From positions 1-64,000 of the forward strand of contig QBVV01000003.1 in NCBI GenBank assembly GCA_003284265.1: a stretch of DNA of 64,000 bases, written 5' to 3'. Every line of letters begins with the position of its first letter. Within the stretch, counting starts at the first letter, position 1. The notes under the pieces were generated by a model. The model was not told the DNA's origin and searched no databases. It was given only the letters and a program-made list of their open reading frames with translations. A program made the position numbers and the translations under genes. Below are positions 38,367-48,068 of the stretch, piece after piece. Source of the stretch: SAR116 cluster bacterium AG-313-A07 (GTDB taxonomy: Bacteria > Pseudomonadota > Alphaproteobacteria > Thalassobaculales > Thalassobaculaceae).

Positions 38367-39290
38367 ATGGCATACCACAAAACCTATGAAAAAATTAAAA
38401 CCGGTGAACTTTTTATACTCGATGGGGGCACTGGCACAGAACTAGAGAAAAGAGGCGTTCCTATGGATCCGGGCGCCTGGTGTGGTGTTGCGGCTTTAGA
38501 TAATGCAAATATTTTAGAGGAAATTCATAGAGATTATCTAAACGCCGGAGCCGATATGATCACGGCGAATACCTATAGCACCTCGCGTCTGATGTTATCT
38601 TTATCTGGGCATGAGGAGGATTTCTTAGAAATTAACAAGAAGACTATTGAGGCAGCACAAAGAGCCAGGAGAACCTGTTCAAAAAAAGATATTCTAATTG
38701 CCGGCTCCTTATCCCATCGCGGTCCAATAGCAGAAGGTACGGCCATACCCAATAGGCACGATAAGAGTTCTATTCACCAACTTGAAAATGCACTGACAGA
38801 ATTAGGCAATATTCTCCGAGAAGAAGGGTGTGACTTTATTTTACTAGAGATGATGTACGATCCCGAGAGGATGAAAGCAGCTTTTAACGCTGCCGAAACG
38901 ACAGGGCTTCCTGTGTGGGCTGGTTTTTCTGCTCGGCAGTCAAAAAATGGTGATCTTTTTAGTTTTCTCCCAGAACCCGATTTACCGCTGGTTGAATTAT
39001 TAACAATACTTTCTGACTTCAATCCTGATTCCTCGGGCTTCATGCATACCCAGTCAGACGCCATCGAATCCAGTTTAAAGGTTTTAAAAAACAAATTTAA
39101 AGGCCCATTATTCGCTTACCCTGACTCAGGTTATTTTAAATCGCCAAACTGGCAGTTTGAAAATATAATTTCAAATGACGCTCTCAAACAATTTGCAGAA
39201 AAATGGATCAAAACGGGGGCAACCGTTATAGGGGGTTGCTGTGGTCTTACCCCTGAACATATAAAAACATTGGCATCACTAAAAAACTAA
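38367..39290 (+). CDS. Homocysteine S-methyltransferase
   Basis: 307-aa BHMT/MmuM-family zinc enzyme that transfers a methyl group to homocysteine to form methionine. LDGGTGTELEKRG at the N-terminus, TANTYSTSR in the middle, and the zinc-site GGCCGLTPEHI at the C-terminus. The methyl donor could be betaine, S-methylmethionine or DMSP; sequence does not decide. Control by the SAM-II element upstream supports a methionine-supply role. Confidence 0.92.
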   Translation: MAYHKTYEKIKTGELFILDGGTGTELEKRGVPMDPGAWCGVAALDNANILEEIHRDYLNAGADMITANTYSTSRLMLSLSGHEEDFLEINKKTIEAAQRARRTCSKKDILIAGSLSHRGPIAEGTAIPNRHDKSSIHQLENALTELGNILREEGCDFILLEMMYDPERMKAAFNAAETTGLPVWAGFSARQSKNGDLFSFLPEPDLPLVELLTILSDFNPDSSGFMHTQSDAIESSLKVLKNKFKGPLFAYPDSGYFKSPNWQFENIISNDALKQFAEKWIKTGATVIGGCCGLTPEHIKTLASLKN

Positions 39291-39511
39291 AACGGATCAT
39301 CTCATGATGATGGCATTCGTACGATAAGAGGCAACACACAACTTCCGTAGTGCAAGTATCAATCGGTCTATTGCCTTTTGAATTGAATTATGAGATCAAA
39401 AAAACTAACCCATCGTCTCTTCGTTTCTGCGCAGATCAAAATATCGATTTTTATTTTTTAATGATTTTTATGCTGTTACAACGTGAATAAAACGAGCTGT
39501 TCATTTAACAT

Positions 39512-40906
39512 TCAAGACAGTTTGAATATCTTTCCTGGGTTAAGTATATTTTTTGGATCAAGTGCCACCTTTAATTTTCTCATAAGAGCTAACTCTTCAG
39601 GTGTTCTGCTCAGGCCAATGAAGTCACGTTTTATTAAACCTATTCCATGTTCGGCAGAGATTGAGCCCCCTCGCCCATCGAGTCTATTAAACACTATTTT
39701 CTCAATATCATGGCGATAATGTTCTGTTTGCGGGCCAACGTGAACACCTAGATGCAAGTTGCTGTCCCCTAAATGCCCAAAAACATAAAAATAAGCATTA
39801 GACCAGCTCTGCTTGAGATCATTCTCCACAAGCCTCAAATATTCTTCCATTTGCGATATAGGGACACTCACATCAAATGTAATTACTCCTCCATCACGAA
39901 ACTCGCTCCGGATTGCAGGAATATCGTCTCTTATATTCCAGAAGGATTTTCTTTCTGACTCGGACTGAGCAACCAAAGCATCAGTGACAAGTCCCGTTTG
40001 CAACGCTTCCCCAAGAGCATTTTCAAATCTATCCTTGTCGTTGGCCGGGTCCCCACCGAGCGCTTCCACTAACACAAAATGGCTAGCCTCTATAGGAAAG
40101 GGCCTACTATTATGAGAGTGGTCACCTGTCAGCACTTTATATGCTGAACACCACATGACTTCAAATGCAGATAAGGTCCCCGAAAGGCTTACCTCCAAAC
40201 GTCTCAAAAGCTTCACGACATTAGCAAAGTCATTTATTGACACGAATGCAGTATTTTCACTTTTAGGTTTGGGTCGTAGTCGAAGGACTGCCTTTGTAAT
40301 TACGCCTAAGGTACCCTCGCCACCAATAAATAATTGTTTGAGATCATATCCGGTATTGTTCTTCAATACTTTATTTAGTGATGATAAAATCGTTCCATCG
40401 GCAAGAACTGCCTCAACTCCAAGCACCATTTCTCGGGTCATACCATACCGAATAACGCGGTTGCCACCGGCATTAGTTGATAAATTGCCTCCAATAGTCG
40501 CGCTCCCGCGGGCCCCAAGATCCAAAGGAAGCATTAAGTCATGCGCATCAGCTGCCTCTTGAGCTTCTTGAAGAGTTACACCCGCCTCAACAGTCATCGT
40601 GGCGGTCTCAAAATCCACATCGATAATAGAATTCATTCGTTCCATTGAAAATGCTATCTCGGAACTGTTTGGCATACCGGCTTTAACCAGCCCTGTCATT
40701 CCGCCTTGTGGGACAATGGGTTGCCCTTCTTCATTACATAATCTCAAAATAGATGATACTTCATCTGTATTTTTAGGCCTCACAATTGCCAATGCTTCCA
40801 TCGGCTGATTAGTCCCCCAAACCGATACCCTTTCCCTAACAGCATCGCCCTTTAAGACTGCATTGGTACCTATACAATTTTCAATTGCCTCAACGATGTC
40901 TGACAT
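39512..40906 (-). CDS. FAD-linked oxidase, GlcD/D-lactate dehydrogenase type
   Basis: About 464-aa flavoprotein of the VAO/PCMH family. PQGGMTGLVKAG and LDLGARGSATIGGNLSTNAGGNRVIRYG form the FAD-binding half; the C-terminal SAEHGIGLIKRDF and LDPKNILNPGKIF are characteristic. It probably oxidises D-lactate, D-2-hydroxyglutarate or glycolate. The ATG at 40906 with GGGAG upstream is preferred over one 54 nt earlier. Confidence 0.9.
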   Translation of the reverse strand: MSDIVEAIENCIGTNAVLKGDAVRERVSVWGTNQPMEALAIVRPKNTDEVSSILRLCNEEGQPIVPQGGMTGLVKAGMPNSSEIAFSMERMNSIIDVDFETATMTVEAGVTLQEAQEAADAHDLMLPLDLGARGSATIGGNLSTNAGGNRVIRYGMTREMVLGVEAVLADGTILSSLNKVLKNNTGYDLKQLFIGGEGTLGVITKAVLRLRPKPKSENTAFVSINDFANVVKLLRRLEVSLSGTLSAFEVMWCSAYKVLTGDHSHNSRPFPIEASHFVLVEALGGDPANDKDRFENALGEALQTGLVTDALVAQSESERKSFWNIRDDIPAIRSEFRDGGVITFDVSVPISQMEEYLRLVENDLKQSWSNAYFYVFGHLGDSNLHLGVHVGPQTEHYRHDIEKIVFNRLDGRGGSISAEHGIGLIKRDFIGLSRTPEELALMRKLKVALDPKNILNPGKIFKLS

Positions 40907-41002
40907 GCTGGCTCCCATCAGGACACAAATTATCAAGTAATGACATAATGATGAATACAAATCCCCTGGAAATTATATCAATTGGTTCCCCAGACGGATA
41001 GA

Positions 41003-42193
41003 TTATTCCATCACAAAAAACCACCCGTAAGAAACAATAAGTGCGGGAATTCCAGAATAAAGGGTGGCTATCAGGGCAACACGGGGTGCTATGGCCAAAG
41101 CAGGAAATAAAGCATCCCCATCGTTACTTATTGCATTGCCTATCTGGGCGGATAATGGAATGAATCCTGCTAAATACATGGTAGTTATTAATACCTGCGG
41201 GCCACAGCCGGGCAGAAACCCAATCAGAACAGATATTAATGGTGTCAAGACGGCCCATCCCTCAAAAATCAATTTTAGGTCAATAGCTAAAAAATAAATC
41301 GATAGTTCAAATACAAGATAAGCCAGGATAACCCACAAGGTTACAAAGTTCGTCTCTTTTACCGTGCGACGTAAAATTGTTCCATTCCTTGAAAAACCGA
41401 CGTCTCCTCTCAAACCCACTCTGGGGGCTAATTGCATTACAACGGCTAAAGTTCCCCCGATCACTCCTAACAACGTTGCAGGTTTATCAAAGAGTGTCGT
41501 GGCAAACATTGTGTCTACGTCAACCTGAAACGCAACAAGGATGGCAAGAATAACACCTGGAGCCAATAACAAATACCATATAAGATCAAGAAATGGACTC
41601 GAGGCATCTTGCCTGTTCGCGTTAGCTGCGACTTCAATTATTGTCTCTTTAAATAAAAAGTCCTTGTGATGAATAATGTTGACTACCCATCCACTTAAGG
41701 ATCCAACGACAAGGCCCATTATCATCATCGAGATTCCAGTCAATGGCGCCTGCGCTATCAATAAAAATGCAGCATCACCCATGGTAGCAGTCAATACTGC
41801 TACCACACTTCCAAAGCTTAACCGTCCAGTGACATATTGAGTGACAACAATTATAGCACCCCCACATCCCGGAAGTGCTCCTAATCCAGCAGCAATAGGA
41901 ACTTGCCAAAATGCAGCATTACGTAAAGCCCTAGCCGCATCAATATTGAAAAATTTCTCGCAACTATAAAAGATCAAAAAAGTGGCAGCAACGAATGTAC
42001 TAACTTGTAAATAAGCATCCGATATGGATTTAAAAATCAGGTTTGCCAGATCCGTTTCCCACCAAACCATTGCAAAGCCAATAAACAGGACGGGGATGCA
42101 CAAAACTACATTTTGAGCGCCCAAAGGAAACAGGAAGAGTCGAGAACTTTCTCTTAGTCTTTTATCTTCTGCATCGTATTGTTTTGGAACCAT
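41003..42193 (-). CDS. Putative 10-TM metal (manganese) exporter
   Basis: 396-aa polytopic membrane protein with about ten helices. Two copies of a PGCG motif are seen in pseudo-symmetric positions: ALPGCGGAIIVVTQYVTG near residue 105 and FLPGCGPQVLITTMYLAG near residue 335, each followed by a GDA motif (GDAAFLL; NDGDALFPALAIAPR). This matches the family annotated as putative manganese transporter or 10-TM heavy-metal exporter (ArsP_2-like). A palindrome lies just before its start. Metal specificity is inferred from the family, not shown. Confidence 0.75.
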   Translation of the reverse strand: MVPKQYDAEDKRLRESSRLFLFPLGAQNVVLCIPVLFIGFAMVWWETDLANLIFKSISDAYLQVSTFVAATFLIFYSCEKFFNIDAARALRNAAFWQVPIAAGLGALPGCGGAIIVVTQYVTGRLSFGSVVAVLTATMGDAAFLLIAQAPLTGISMMIMGLVVGSLSGWVVNIIHHKDFLFKETIIEVAANANRQDASSPFLDLIWYLLLAPGVILAILVAFQVDVDTMFATTLFDKPATLLGVIGGTLAVVMQLAPRVGLRGDVGFSRNGTILRRTVKETNFVTLWVILAYLVFELSIYFLAIDLKLIFEGWAVLTPLISVLIGFLPGCGPQVLITTMYLAGFIPLSAQIGNAISNDGDALFPALAIAPRVALIATLYSGIPALIVSYGWFFVME

Positions 42194-42199
42194 GACAGG

Positions 42200-42219
42200 A
42201 AGTTAGTACTGACTAACTT
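42200..42219. promoter_or_regulatory. Perfect palindrome upstream of the metal exporter
   Basis: AAGTTAGT, 4 nt, ACTAACTT: an 8-bp perfect inverted repeat 7-26 nt before the exporter ATG. It lies downstream of a possible promoter (TTGTCA, 16 bp, TATTTT on the minus strand), so it could be a repressor operator for a metal regulator, or a hairpin over the translation start. No Shine-Dalgarno is obvious between it and the ATG. Confidence 0.5.
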
Positions 42220-42342
42220 TAAAAGCAACCCCTAAAAAGAAAATATAAAGATTTTCTTCTTTGACAACACTAATCTATTGAAACTCTTTTCAAAAAGTCT
42301 GTATCCAGCCCCGTTTCTTTAGTAATTATCAATTAATAGAGG

Positions 42343-42800
42343 TTGAGTTCGATCAGTAGTTGTGACCTTCAAGAACCTTTTAAATGGAACTGTACTCAGA
42401 CTTGGAAAAGAGCGAGCTACAATACGTTATGGTGTTTGCTTGGCTATGCTATCGGTGATCTCGGCACAATTGCGTTTTTCAATTTTCGGAAATAAACTGG
42501 CCCGCCATTTACATTATGGTTTTAGCCATCATTAACGGTTTTATAATCTCCATAATATTGGAAACTATAATTCTTGCCCGTCAAATTGATATTAGAACGG
42601 CTTTCAGAACGACCATCAGCATGTCTTTAATGTCCATATTATCAAAGGAAATTCCAATGAATCTAGTTGATATCTGGTTAACAGGCGGTGCCAAATTAAT
42701 ACCGTGGGTGATACCCGTGATGTTAATCGCTGGTTTCATTACGCCGCTTCCATATAATTATTGGCGATTAAAAAAGTGGGGGTTAGACTGCTGTGGTTAG
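42343..42800 (+). pseudogene. DUF4396-like membrane protein, split by a one-base frameshift
   Basis: The 5' part (possible TTG start 42343, AGAGG just before) reads MSSISSCDLQEP… to LLGYAIGDLGTIAFF and then stops at 42493-42495. The 3' part, in the -1 frame, continues QFSEINWPAIYIMVLAIING… and ends at 42800 (ATG 42516 is only an internal codon). Adding one T to the T5 run at 42475-42479 joins the two smoothly (IAFFQFSEINW), giving about 152 aa. The joined protein looks like a small polytopic DUF4396-type membrane protein. Either a sequencing error or a true lesion. It diverges from the metal exporter. Confidence 0.7.
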
Positions 42801-42802
42801 GT

Positions 42803-42818
42803 TGCAATCTGCATTGCA
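42803..42818. terminator. Small hairpin between convergent genes
   Basis: TGCAAT, CTGC, ATTGCA: 6-bp stem in the 30-bp gap between the convergent DUF4396-like and NIPSNAP-like genes. Weak; could end transcription from either side. Confidence 0.3.
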
Positions 42819-42830
42819 GTTAAAATCCCA

Positions 42831-43478
42831 TCAGCTCCACCGAATATTATCTGGTTCGTCTGATGCAGTGATTAAAGTTGTGGTGCAAACAGTTGTCCAA
42901 TCACACAAATCATAACGACGGCTAAGTTTTTGTCTAACTTTGGCTTCTTTATTGCCTTGGGGACTTTTTGACCTCTCCCACATAGCGAGGCTTGGACGCC
43001 TTGTTAACAAGAGAGTTTTCACATTCTTATTATCATTTTCAATTTCCCAAAGTCCAATTATTTGAGAGTCGTAACTACTTTCGAAATCAGGCCAGGCGTC
43101 AGTACAAAGCTGCAGGAACTCGTCAAAATTTTCCAATGGGGTCTCAAACCAGCGAAAAGCATAGTTACCTTGGCGCTCAGGCCGCTTGCCATCTTTAGGT
43201 CGGATTGTTGGACGCATAATATCCGTTTCAACGGCTGATACCATTTCCATCCCTACGCAAATTTGACCAGACTTTTCTTTTGCTGTTTCCAAATCAGGCC
43301 ACGCTGAAATTATCGTAATTGTATCGCGCGGAAGTCCAATCTGACTTCGCCATAATCCATAAAGTGCCGTATCATTATCCTTCAGCATGAAATCACTCAG
43401 ACCTATCACCTGTTTTGCTACATTCGACCAAGTCCTCGGTTGACAAGTCACCCTGTGATGAACAAAAGTCAAAGGCAT
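42831..43478 (-). CDS. NIPSNAP-like protein of the dimeric alpha-beta barrel type
   Basis: About 215 aa, apparently two ferredoxin-like repeats: LYGLWRSQIGLPRDTITIISAWPDLETA and IIGLWEIENDNKNVKTLLLTRRPSLAMWERS both show the pattern of NIPSNAP/EthD domains. No catalytic motif recognised. Function unknown. The ATG at 43478 has GGGGAG eight bases upstream and is preferred over the GTG at 43487. Confidence 0.6.
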   Translation of the reverse strand: MPLTFVHHRVTCQPRTWSNVAKQVIGLSDFMLKDNDTALYGLWRSQIGLPRDTITIISAWPDLETAKEKSGQICVGMEMVSAVETDIMRPTIRPKDGKRPERQGNYAFRWFETPLENFDEFLQLCTDAWPDFESSYDSQIIGLWEIENDNKNVKTLLLTRRPSLAMWERSKSPQGNKEAKVRQKLSRRYDLCDWTTVCTTTLITASDEPDNIRWS

Positions 43479-43593
43479 GTTTCTCACTCCCCATTACGTT
43501 CTTTATCTAAAGCCATTAAAGGTGTTAATGACGCCTTTATAAAATTATTCGATATAAATAATCATAATTATATAAAATGTAGGTGATACAATA

Positions 43594-44619
43594 ATGCATG
43601 ACTTTTTCTCGGACACAAAAACTAAACCATCAATGGAGATGCGGAAAACTGTTTTAACCTGCTCCGTTGGCGATGAACAGAAATCTGAAGATCCAACAAC
43701 TATAGAATTATGTGAGAAAACAGCCGAGCTCCTAGGAAAAGAAGCAGCTATATTTTTACCCTCTGGAACAATGTGTAACGAAATAGCGATAAAAGTTCAT
43801 ACGCAACCTGGCGAAGAGATAATATGTGAGTACAACTCGCATATAATAAATTTTGAGACTGGGGGACCATCTGCGCTAAGTGGCGTTATGATAAGGGCAT
43901 TACATGGAAATAATGGCATATTTGATAGCTCTCAAGTAACTGATGCAATCCGTCCACTATCGCGTTATGCCCCAATAAGTTCTCTTCTGTGTGTCGAACA
44001 GACAGCGAATATGAGTGGTGGAGCAGTGTGGCCATTGGAAAAACTTGATGCAGTTGCTGCTACAGCGCATCAGGCTGGCCTTAAAACTCATATGGATGGC
44101 GCACGCCTCATGAATGCCGTTACAAAAACGGGTATTTCGGCAAAACAATATGGCGCTCACTATGATTCAGTATGGATAGATTTCACAAAAGGGCTTGGAG
44201 CCCCAATAGGGGCAGCATTGGCTGGATCACAAGACTTTATTGACCGCGCCTGGCGTATAAAACAACAATGGGGCGGAGCTATGCGTCAATCGGGGATCGT
44301 TGCGGCAATGTGTATTTACGCTCTTGATAATAATATAGCCCGTTTAGCTGAGGACCATCATCTTGCCGAAATACTCAGTCAAAGAATAAGCGCTTTCAAA
44401 AAGGTGAAAAAAGTGCTCCCCGTAGAAACAAATATTATTATTTTCGATCTAATGGAGACCGCGCCAACAGCCCAGGAGCTGACAAAAGCTTTAGCAAAGA
44501 AAGAAATTCTGATAGGTGCATTTGGGGAACGGAGGATCCGTATCGTTACCCATCTCGATGTTAACGCTCAGTCTGGTGAGGTTTTAATCACCGAATTAGC
44601 CAAACACTTAGATCGATGA
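43594..44619 (+). CDS. Low-specificity L-threonine aldolase
   Basis: 341-aa PLP enzyme splitting threonine into glycine and acetaldehyde. It has FLPSGTMCNEIAIK, GGPSALSG, HMDGARLMNAV (Asp and Arg of the PLP site) and DFTKGLGAPIGAALAGS (PLP-binding Lys). It fits the LtaE/GLY1 family; the substrate may instead be another beta-hydroxy amino acid. Confidence 0.93.
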   Translation: MHDFFSDTKTKPSMEMRKTVLTCSVGDEQKSEDPTTIELCEKTAELLGKEAAIFLPSGTMCNEIAIKVHTQPGEEIICEYNSHIINFETGGPSALSGVMIRALHGNNGIFDSSQVTDAIRPLSRYAPISSLLCVEQTANMSGGAVWPLEKLDAVAATAHQAGLKTHMDGARLMNAVTKTGISAKQYGAHYDSVWIDFTKGLGAPIGAALAGSQDFIDRAWRIKQQWGGAMRQSGIVAAMCIYALDNNIARLAEDHHLAEILSQRISAFKKVKKVLPVETNIIIFDLMETAPTAQELTKALAKKEILIGAFGERRIRIVTHLDVNAQSGEVLITELAKHLDR

Positions 44620-44700
44620 AATAAAAACAAATATGTTTGGGCGGCAGAGGTCCCATCTAAACGCATTGCTTATTAATGAAATAAACCTAGATAACTGTTC

Positions 44701-46143
44701 ATGAAAAAGAATACGATCTCCATACACTGGTTTCGGCAGGACCTGCGCTTAAGTGATAACCCTGCGCTGAATGCGAGTGCAAAAAATGGAACAGTTATTC
44801 CGATTTACATTCTAGATACTAAAAATACCACTGAAAGACCGGTTGGTGGAGCTGGCAGAGTATGGCTACACCATTCGCTAAAGTCCCTTAACGATAGCTT
44901 AAACGGTTCACTTCGTTGCTTTAAAGGGGATCCTTTGGAGATTTTGGAAAGACTTATCGCGGAGGAAAAACCTCAATCGTTAACTTGGAATAGGTTGTAT
45001 GATGCAAGCTCCATTGCACGCGATAGCAATATAAAAACAAGACTGAGTAAAACTGGTCTTACTGTTTTGAGTTTTGGAGGTTCTTTATTATGGGAGCCGT
45101 GGGAAACACTCAAGGCTGATGGGACACCTTATAAGGTGTTCACACCATTTTACCGCAGAGGATGTCTCCATGCATCCCCGCCTCGTTCGCCGGAACCGCC
45201 AACATCAATAAAATTTGTTCAAAATGATTCAAATGGCGAGACACATATCGATGGTCTAAATCTTTTAACTAACAAGTATTGGGAGAAGTTAGTAATAAAT
45301 GATTGGCGTGTTGGTGAAATTGGAGCAAAAGAAAGACTGAACGAATTCGTCAAAAATGAAATTGCTGATTACAAGGAGGGGAGGAACTTTCCAGTCAAGG
45401 CCAATGTTTCCCGACTTTCGCCTTACCTTCATTGGGGGGAGGTTTCACCCAACACTGTTTGGTATGCGGCCAAACAGAAAATACAGTTCAATCCGCATCT
45501 GGAAAAGGATATAGGACATTTTCTATCGGAATTAGGTTGGAGGGAGTTTTCCAACTCTCTTCTCTATCATTTCCCAGGGCTTCCCAAAACAAACCTCCAA
45601 TCGAAATTCGATAGTTTCCCTTGGACTACTGATGAAAGTTTATTGAGGGCTTGGCAAACAGGGCAGACAGGCTATCCAATTGTTGACGCAGGAATGAGGC
45701 AGCTATGGCAAACAGGATATATGCATAATCGGCTGCGCATGATCGTGGGCTCATTTCTAGTTAAAAATCTTCTTCTGCACTGGCATCATGGTGAGTCTTG
45801 GTTCTGGGATTGTCTTTTTGATGCAGACCTGGCTAACAATAGTGCCGGCTGGCAATGGATTGCGGGCTGTGGCGCAGACGCAGCCCCATATTTTCGTATA
45901 TTCAATCCGATTACACAGGGGAAAAGATTTGATCCAGACGGAGTTTTTGTTCGACGTTTTATCCCCGAATTAGAAAATTTGCCCAATTCTTTTTTATTCA
46001 CTCCTTGGGAAGCGTCAACAAAATTACTGGATAAATGTAAGGTAAAACTCGGAGAAACTTATCCCAAACCAATTGTAGACCTGAAGGTTTCTCGGGAGCG
46101 AGCGCTCGAAGCATTTTCGAGCCTTAAATCTGCTATTACTTAG
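44701..46143 (+). CDS. phrB: Deoxyribodipyrimidine photolyase
   Basis: 480-aa class I cryptochrome/photolyase. The antenna-binding alpha/beta domain starts SIHWFRQDLRLSDNPAL; the FAD domain has RLSPYLHWGEVSPN, GWREFSNSLLYHFP, TGYPIVDAGMRQLWQTGYMHNRLRMIVGSFLVKNLLLHWHHGESWF and DADLANNSAGWQWIAGCGADAAPYFRIFNP, all strongly conserved in CPD photolyases. Repairs UV dimers using light. Ends 2 bp before the stop of the convergent racemase gene. Confidence 0.97.
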   Translation: MKKNTISIHWFRQDLRLSDNPALNASAKNGTVIPIYILDTKNTTERPVGGAGRVWLHHSLKSLNDSLNGSLRCFKGDPLEILERLIAEEKPQSLTWNRLYDASSIARDSNIKTRLSKTGLTVLSFGGSLLWEPWETLKADGTPYKVFTPFYRRGCLHASPPRSPEPPTSIKFVQNDSNGETHIDGLNLLTNKYWEKLVINDWRVGEIGAKERLNEFVKNEIADYKEGRNFPVKANVSRLSPYLHWGEVSPNTVWYAAKQKIQFNPHLEKDIGHFLSELGWREFSNSLLYHFPGLPKTNLQSKFDSFPWTTDESLLRAWQTGQTGYPIVDAGMRQLWQTGYMHNRLRMIVGSFLVKNLLLHWHHGESWFWDCLFDADLANNSAGWQWIAGCGADAAPYFRIFNPITQGKRFDPDGVFVRRFIPELENLPNSFLFTPWEASTKLLDKCKVKLGETYPKPIVDLKVSRERALEAFSSLKSAIT

Positions 46144-46145
46144 TG

Positions 46146-47177
46146 TCATTTGTAATTAGGCCACGTGTCTGTTAGTCTGTAACCTTCAGGCCAGGGGTCA
46201 GATGGGTCTAGAAGATATTGATGCGTGCCAGTTATCCATCCCCGACCGCTTACTTCAGGAACGATGGCTAAATTAGATCCGACAGATGTGTCCTCCAAGA
46301 TAGATCCGCTGAATTCCGAGTTTATTATCGAGGATACAGTCAACACATCGCCAACCCTCATAACTCCAGATTGCCGGAGGATAGCCATTCGCGCACATAG
46401 AGCAGTTCCGGTCGGAGAGCGGTCAATCTTCCCCGGTTGAATTGCAACAACTGATCTAGCCCATAACTCTTCATTCTTTTTCATGACGGGCCCAGCAAAG
46501 AGACAAAAAGAGAACTTATTCCAATCCTTATTTTCAGGATGATCAAATCTTAGTTGGTCATTAGCAGCATTCGTAATTTTAACACCGAGTTCAGCTAAGT
46601 TTCGTGCTTCACTCTCAATTAAATCACAATCGATCTGATCGGTATTTATGACAACGAAAGTATCGCCGCCATAGGCCGTATCTACCTTAAGTGTCCCAAG
46701 CTCAGGGACATGAAGATCAACCCCTAAATTGCCAACAAAGGCAGGCACATTTTGAACCCTAATTCGTTCTGCTTTGCCTTCCTTGCACTCAGCAACTATC
46801 TTTACTAACCCTCCCGGAGCCTCCAAAACCATTTCCGTAATCGGCTCTGTCATTGTAACAATGCCGCTATCTAGGAGAACTGTTGCAACGCAGATAGAAT
46901 TTGACCCTGACATAGGGGGTGTCGCTTCCGGTTCCATAATAATCCACCCCATTTGAGCAGCAGGATTTTTTGGAGGAACAAGCAAATTCACATGGCGAAA
47001 AACGCCCCCCCTTGGTTCATTCAGCATGAAATTACGAAGGGATTGATCCTTCTCAATCCAGGTTCTCTGCTCCCACAGTGTTGCACCCGGTGGGGGGGCA
47101 ACACCGCCAACAATGACATCACCAACCTCCCCCTCTGCATGGCAAGATATAACATGAATTGTTTTGTTACTGCGCAT
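46146..47177 (-). CDS. Proline-racemase-family protein with a Ser/Thr catalytic pair
   Basis: 343 aa from ATG 47177 (GGGGG about 6 nt upstream; an ATG 51 nt earlier is less likely). Proline racemase/hydroxyproline epimerase fold. The first catalytic site reads [16 protein letters not shown] with Ser90 where racemases have Cys (MCGH); the second reads [14 protein letters not shown] with Thr256 where racemases have Cys. Cys/Cys means racemase, Ser/Cys epimerase, Cys/Thr trans-3-hydroxyproline dehydratase. A Ser/Thr pair fits none of these cleanly, so I leave the reaction open. Confidence 0.85.
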   Translation of the reverse strand: MRSNKTIHVISCHAEGEVGDVIVGGVAPPPGATLWEQRTWIEKDQSLRNFMLNEPRGGVFRHVNLLVPPKNPAAQMGWIIMEPEATPPMSGSNSICVATVLLDSGIVTMTEPITEMVLEAPGGLVKIVAECKEGKAERIRVQNVPAFVGNLGVDLHVPELGTLKVDTAYGGDTFVVINTDQIDCDLIESEARNLAELGVKITNAANDQLRFDHPENKDWNKFSFCLFAGPVMKKNEELWARSVVAIQPGKIDRSPTGTALCARMAILRQSGVMRVGDVLTVSSIINSEFSGSILEDTSVGSNLAIVPEVSGRGWITGTHQYLLDPSDPWPEGYRLTDTWPNYK

Positions 47178-47375
47178 TAAAGCCCCCAAAAGAAAATAGT
47201 TTCGATAACTCTCCGATACAAAATGCAAGAGTATTTAATATTCCTTACCCTCAATTTACTATTGTTGTTACTACAAAGAGTAGATTGAGTTTGATAAAAT
47301 ATAGATTTTTTAGAAAAGTAGTGTGGATTTTATTTCCTGAAAATATTAATTATATTGCTTAACGATGGAGAGAAA

Positions 47376-48023
47376 ATGTCGAACGGATCCCCGCTGCCAG
47401 CCTACTTGATACAGCGTTACAAAGGTTGGAAAGCCACAAAATATGTTGAAAATAAGGTTTGGTATAAACATCTGGCCGAAGATGGACAACACCCTCGAGC
47501 AATGGTCATTTCCTGTTGTGATAGTCGTGTTCATGTTACTGCAATTTTTGGATCTGATACAGGAGAATTCTTTATTCACAGAAACATTGCTAACCTAGTG
47601 CCGCCGTATAATCCAGACGGCGACCATCATGGAACCTCAGCGGCTGTTGAATACGCAGTCACCTCGCTAAAAGTGTCACATATTATCGTATTAGGGCATT
47701 CAAACTGCGGCGGTGTCAGTGCGTGCCATCAAATGTGCTCCGGGAATGCCCCAGAACTTGAGGAAAAGTCCAGTTTTGTTGGAAGATGGATGGATATCCT
47801 ACGCCCAGGATATGAGCGTGTTCAACACATAGAAGACAGCCAAAATCAAATCGCGGCCCTGGAGAAAGAGGGCGTTGTAGTTTCTCTTGAAAACCTTATG
47901 ACTTTTCCATTTATTAAAGTAGCTGTTGAGTCTGAGACTTTATCACTGCACGGGCTCTGGAATGACATAGGAGAAGGCCATTTATTTTTTTATGATGGAG
48001 CTAATTTTCAACCAGTTCTATAA
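47376..48023 (+). CDS. Beta-carbonic anhydrase
   Basis: 215 aa. Zinc ligands are in SCCDSRV (Cys-x-Asp-x-Arg pattern) and GHSNCGGV (His-x2-Cys); FFIHRNIANLVPP is also typical. Interconverts CO2 and bicarbonate. The ATG at 47376 with GGAGAG upstream is chosen over a TTG 21 nt earlier. It lies between the racemase-family gene (divergent) and the aconitase X genes, 45 nt before the large subunit. Confidence 0.93.
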   Translation: MSNGSPLPAYLIQRYKGWKATKYVENKVWYKHLAEDGQHPRAMVISCCDSRVHVTAIFGSDTGEFFIHRNIANLVPPYNPDGDHHGTSAAVEYAVTSLKVSHIIVLGHSNCGGVSACHQMCSGNAPELEEKSSFVGRWMDILRPGYERVQHIEDSQNQIAALEKEGVVVSLENLMTFPFIKVAVESETLSLHGLWNDIGEGHLFFYDGANFQPVL

Positions 48024-48068
48024 ACGTTTAAGAAATCAACTCATGTTTTTAAAAACTTGGGAATTTTG

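Noticed and set aside
42194-42342. Possible manganese (yybP-ykoY) riboswitch before the metal exporter
   Set aside because: The conserved paired loops of that class are not recognisable; only the palindrome is supported.
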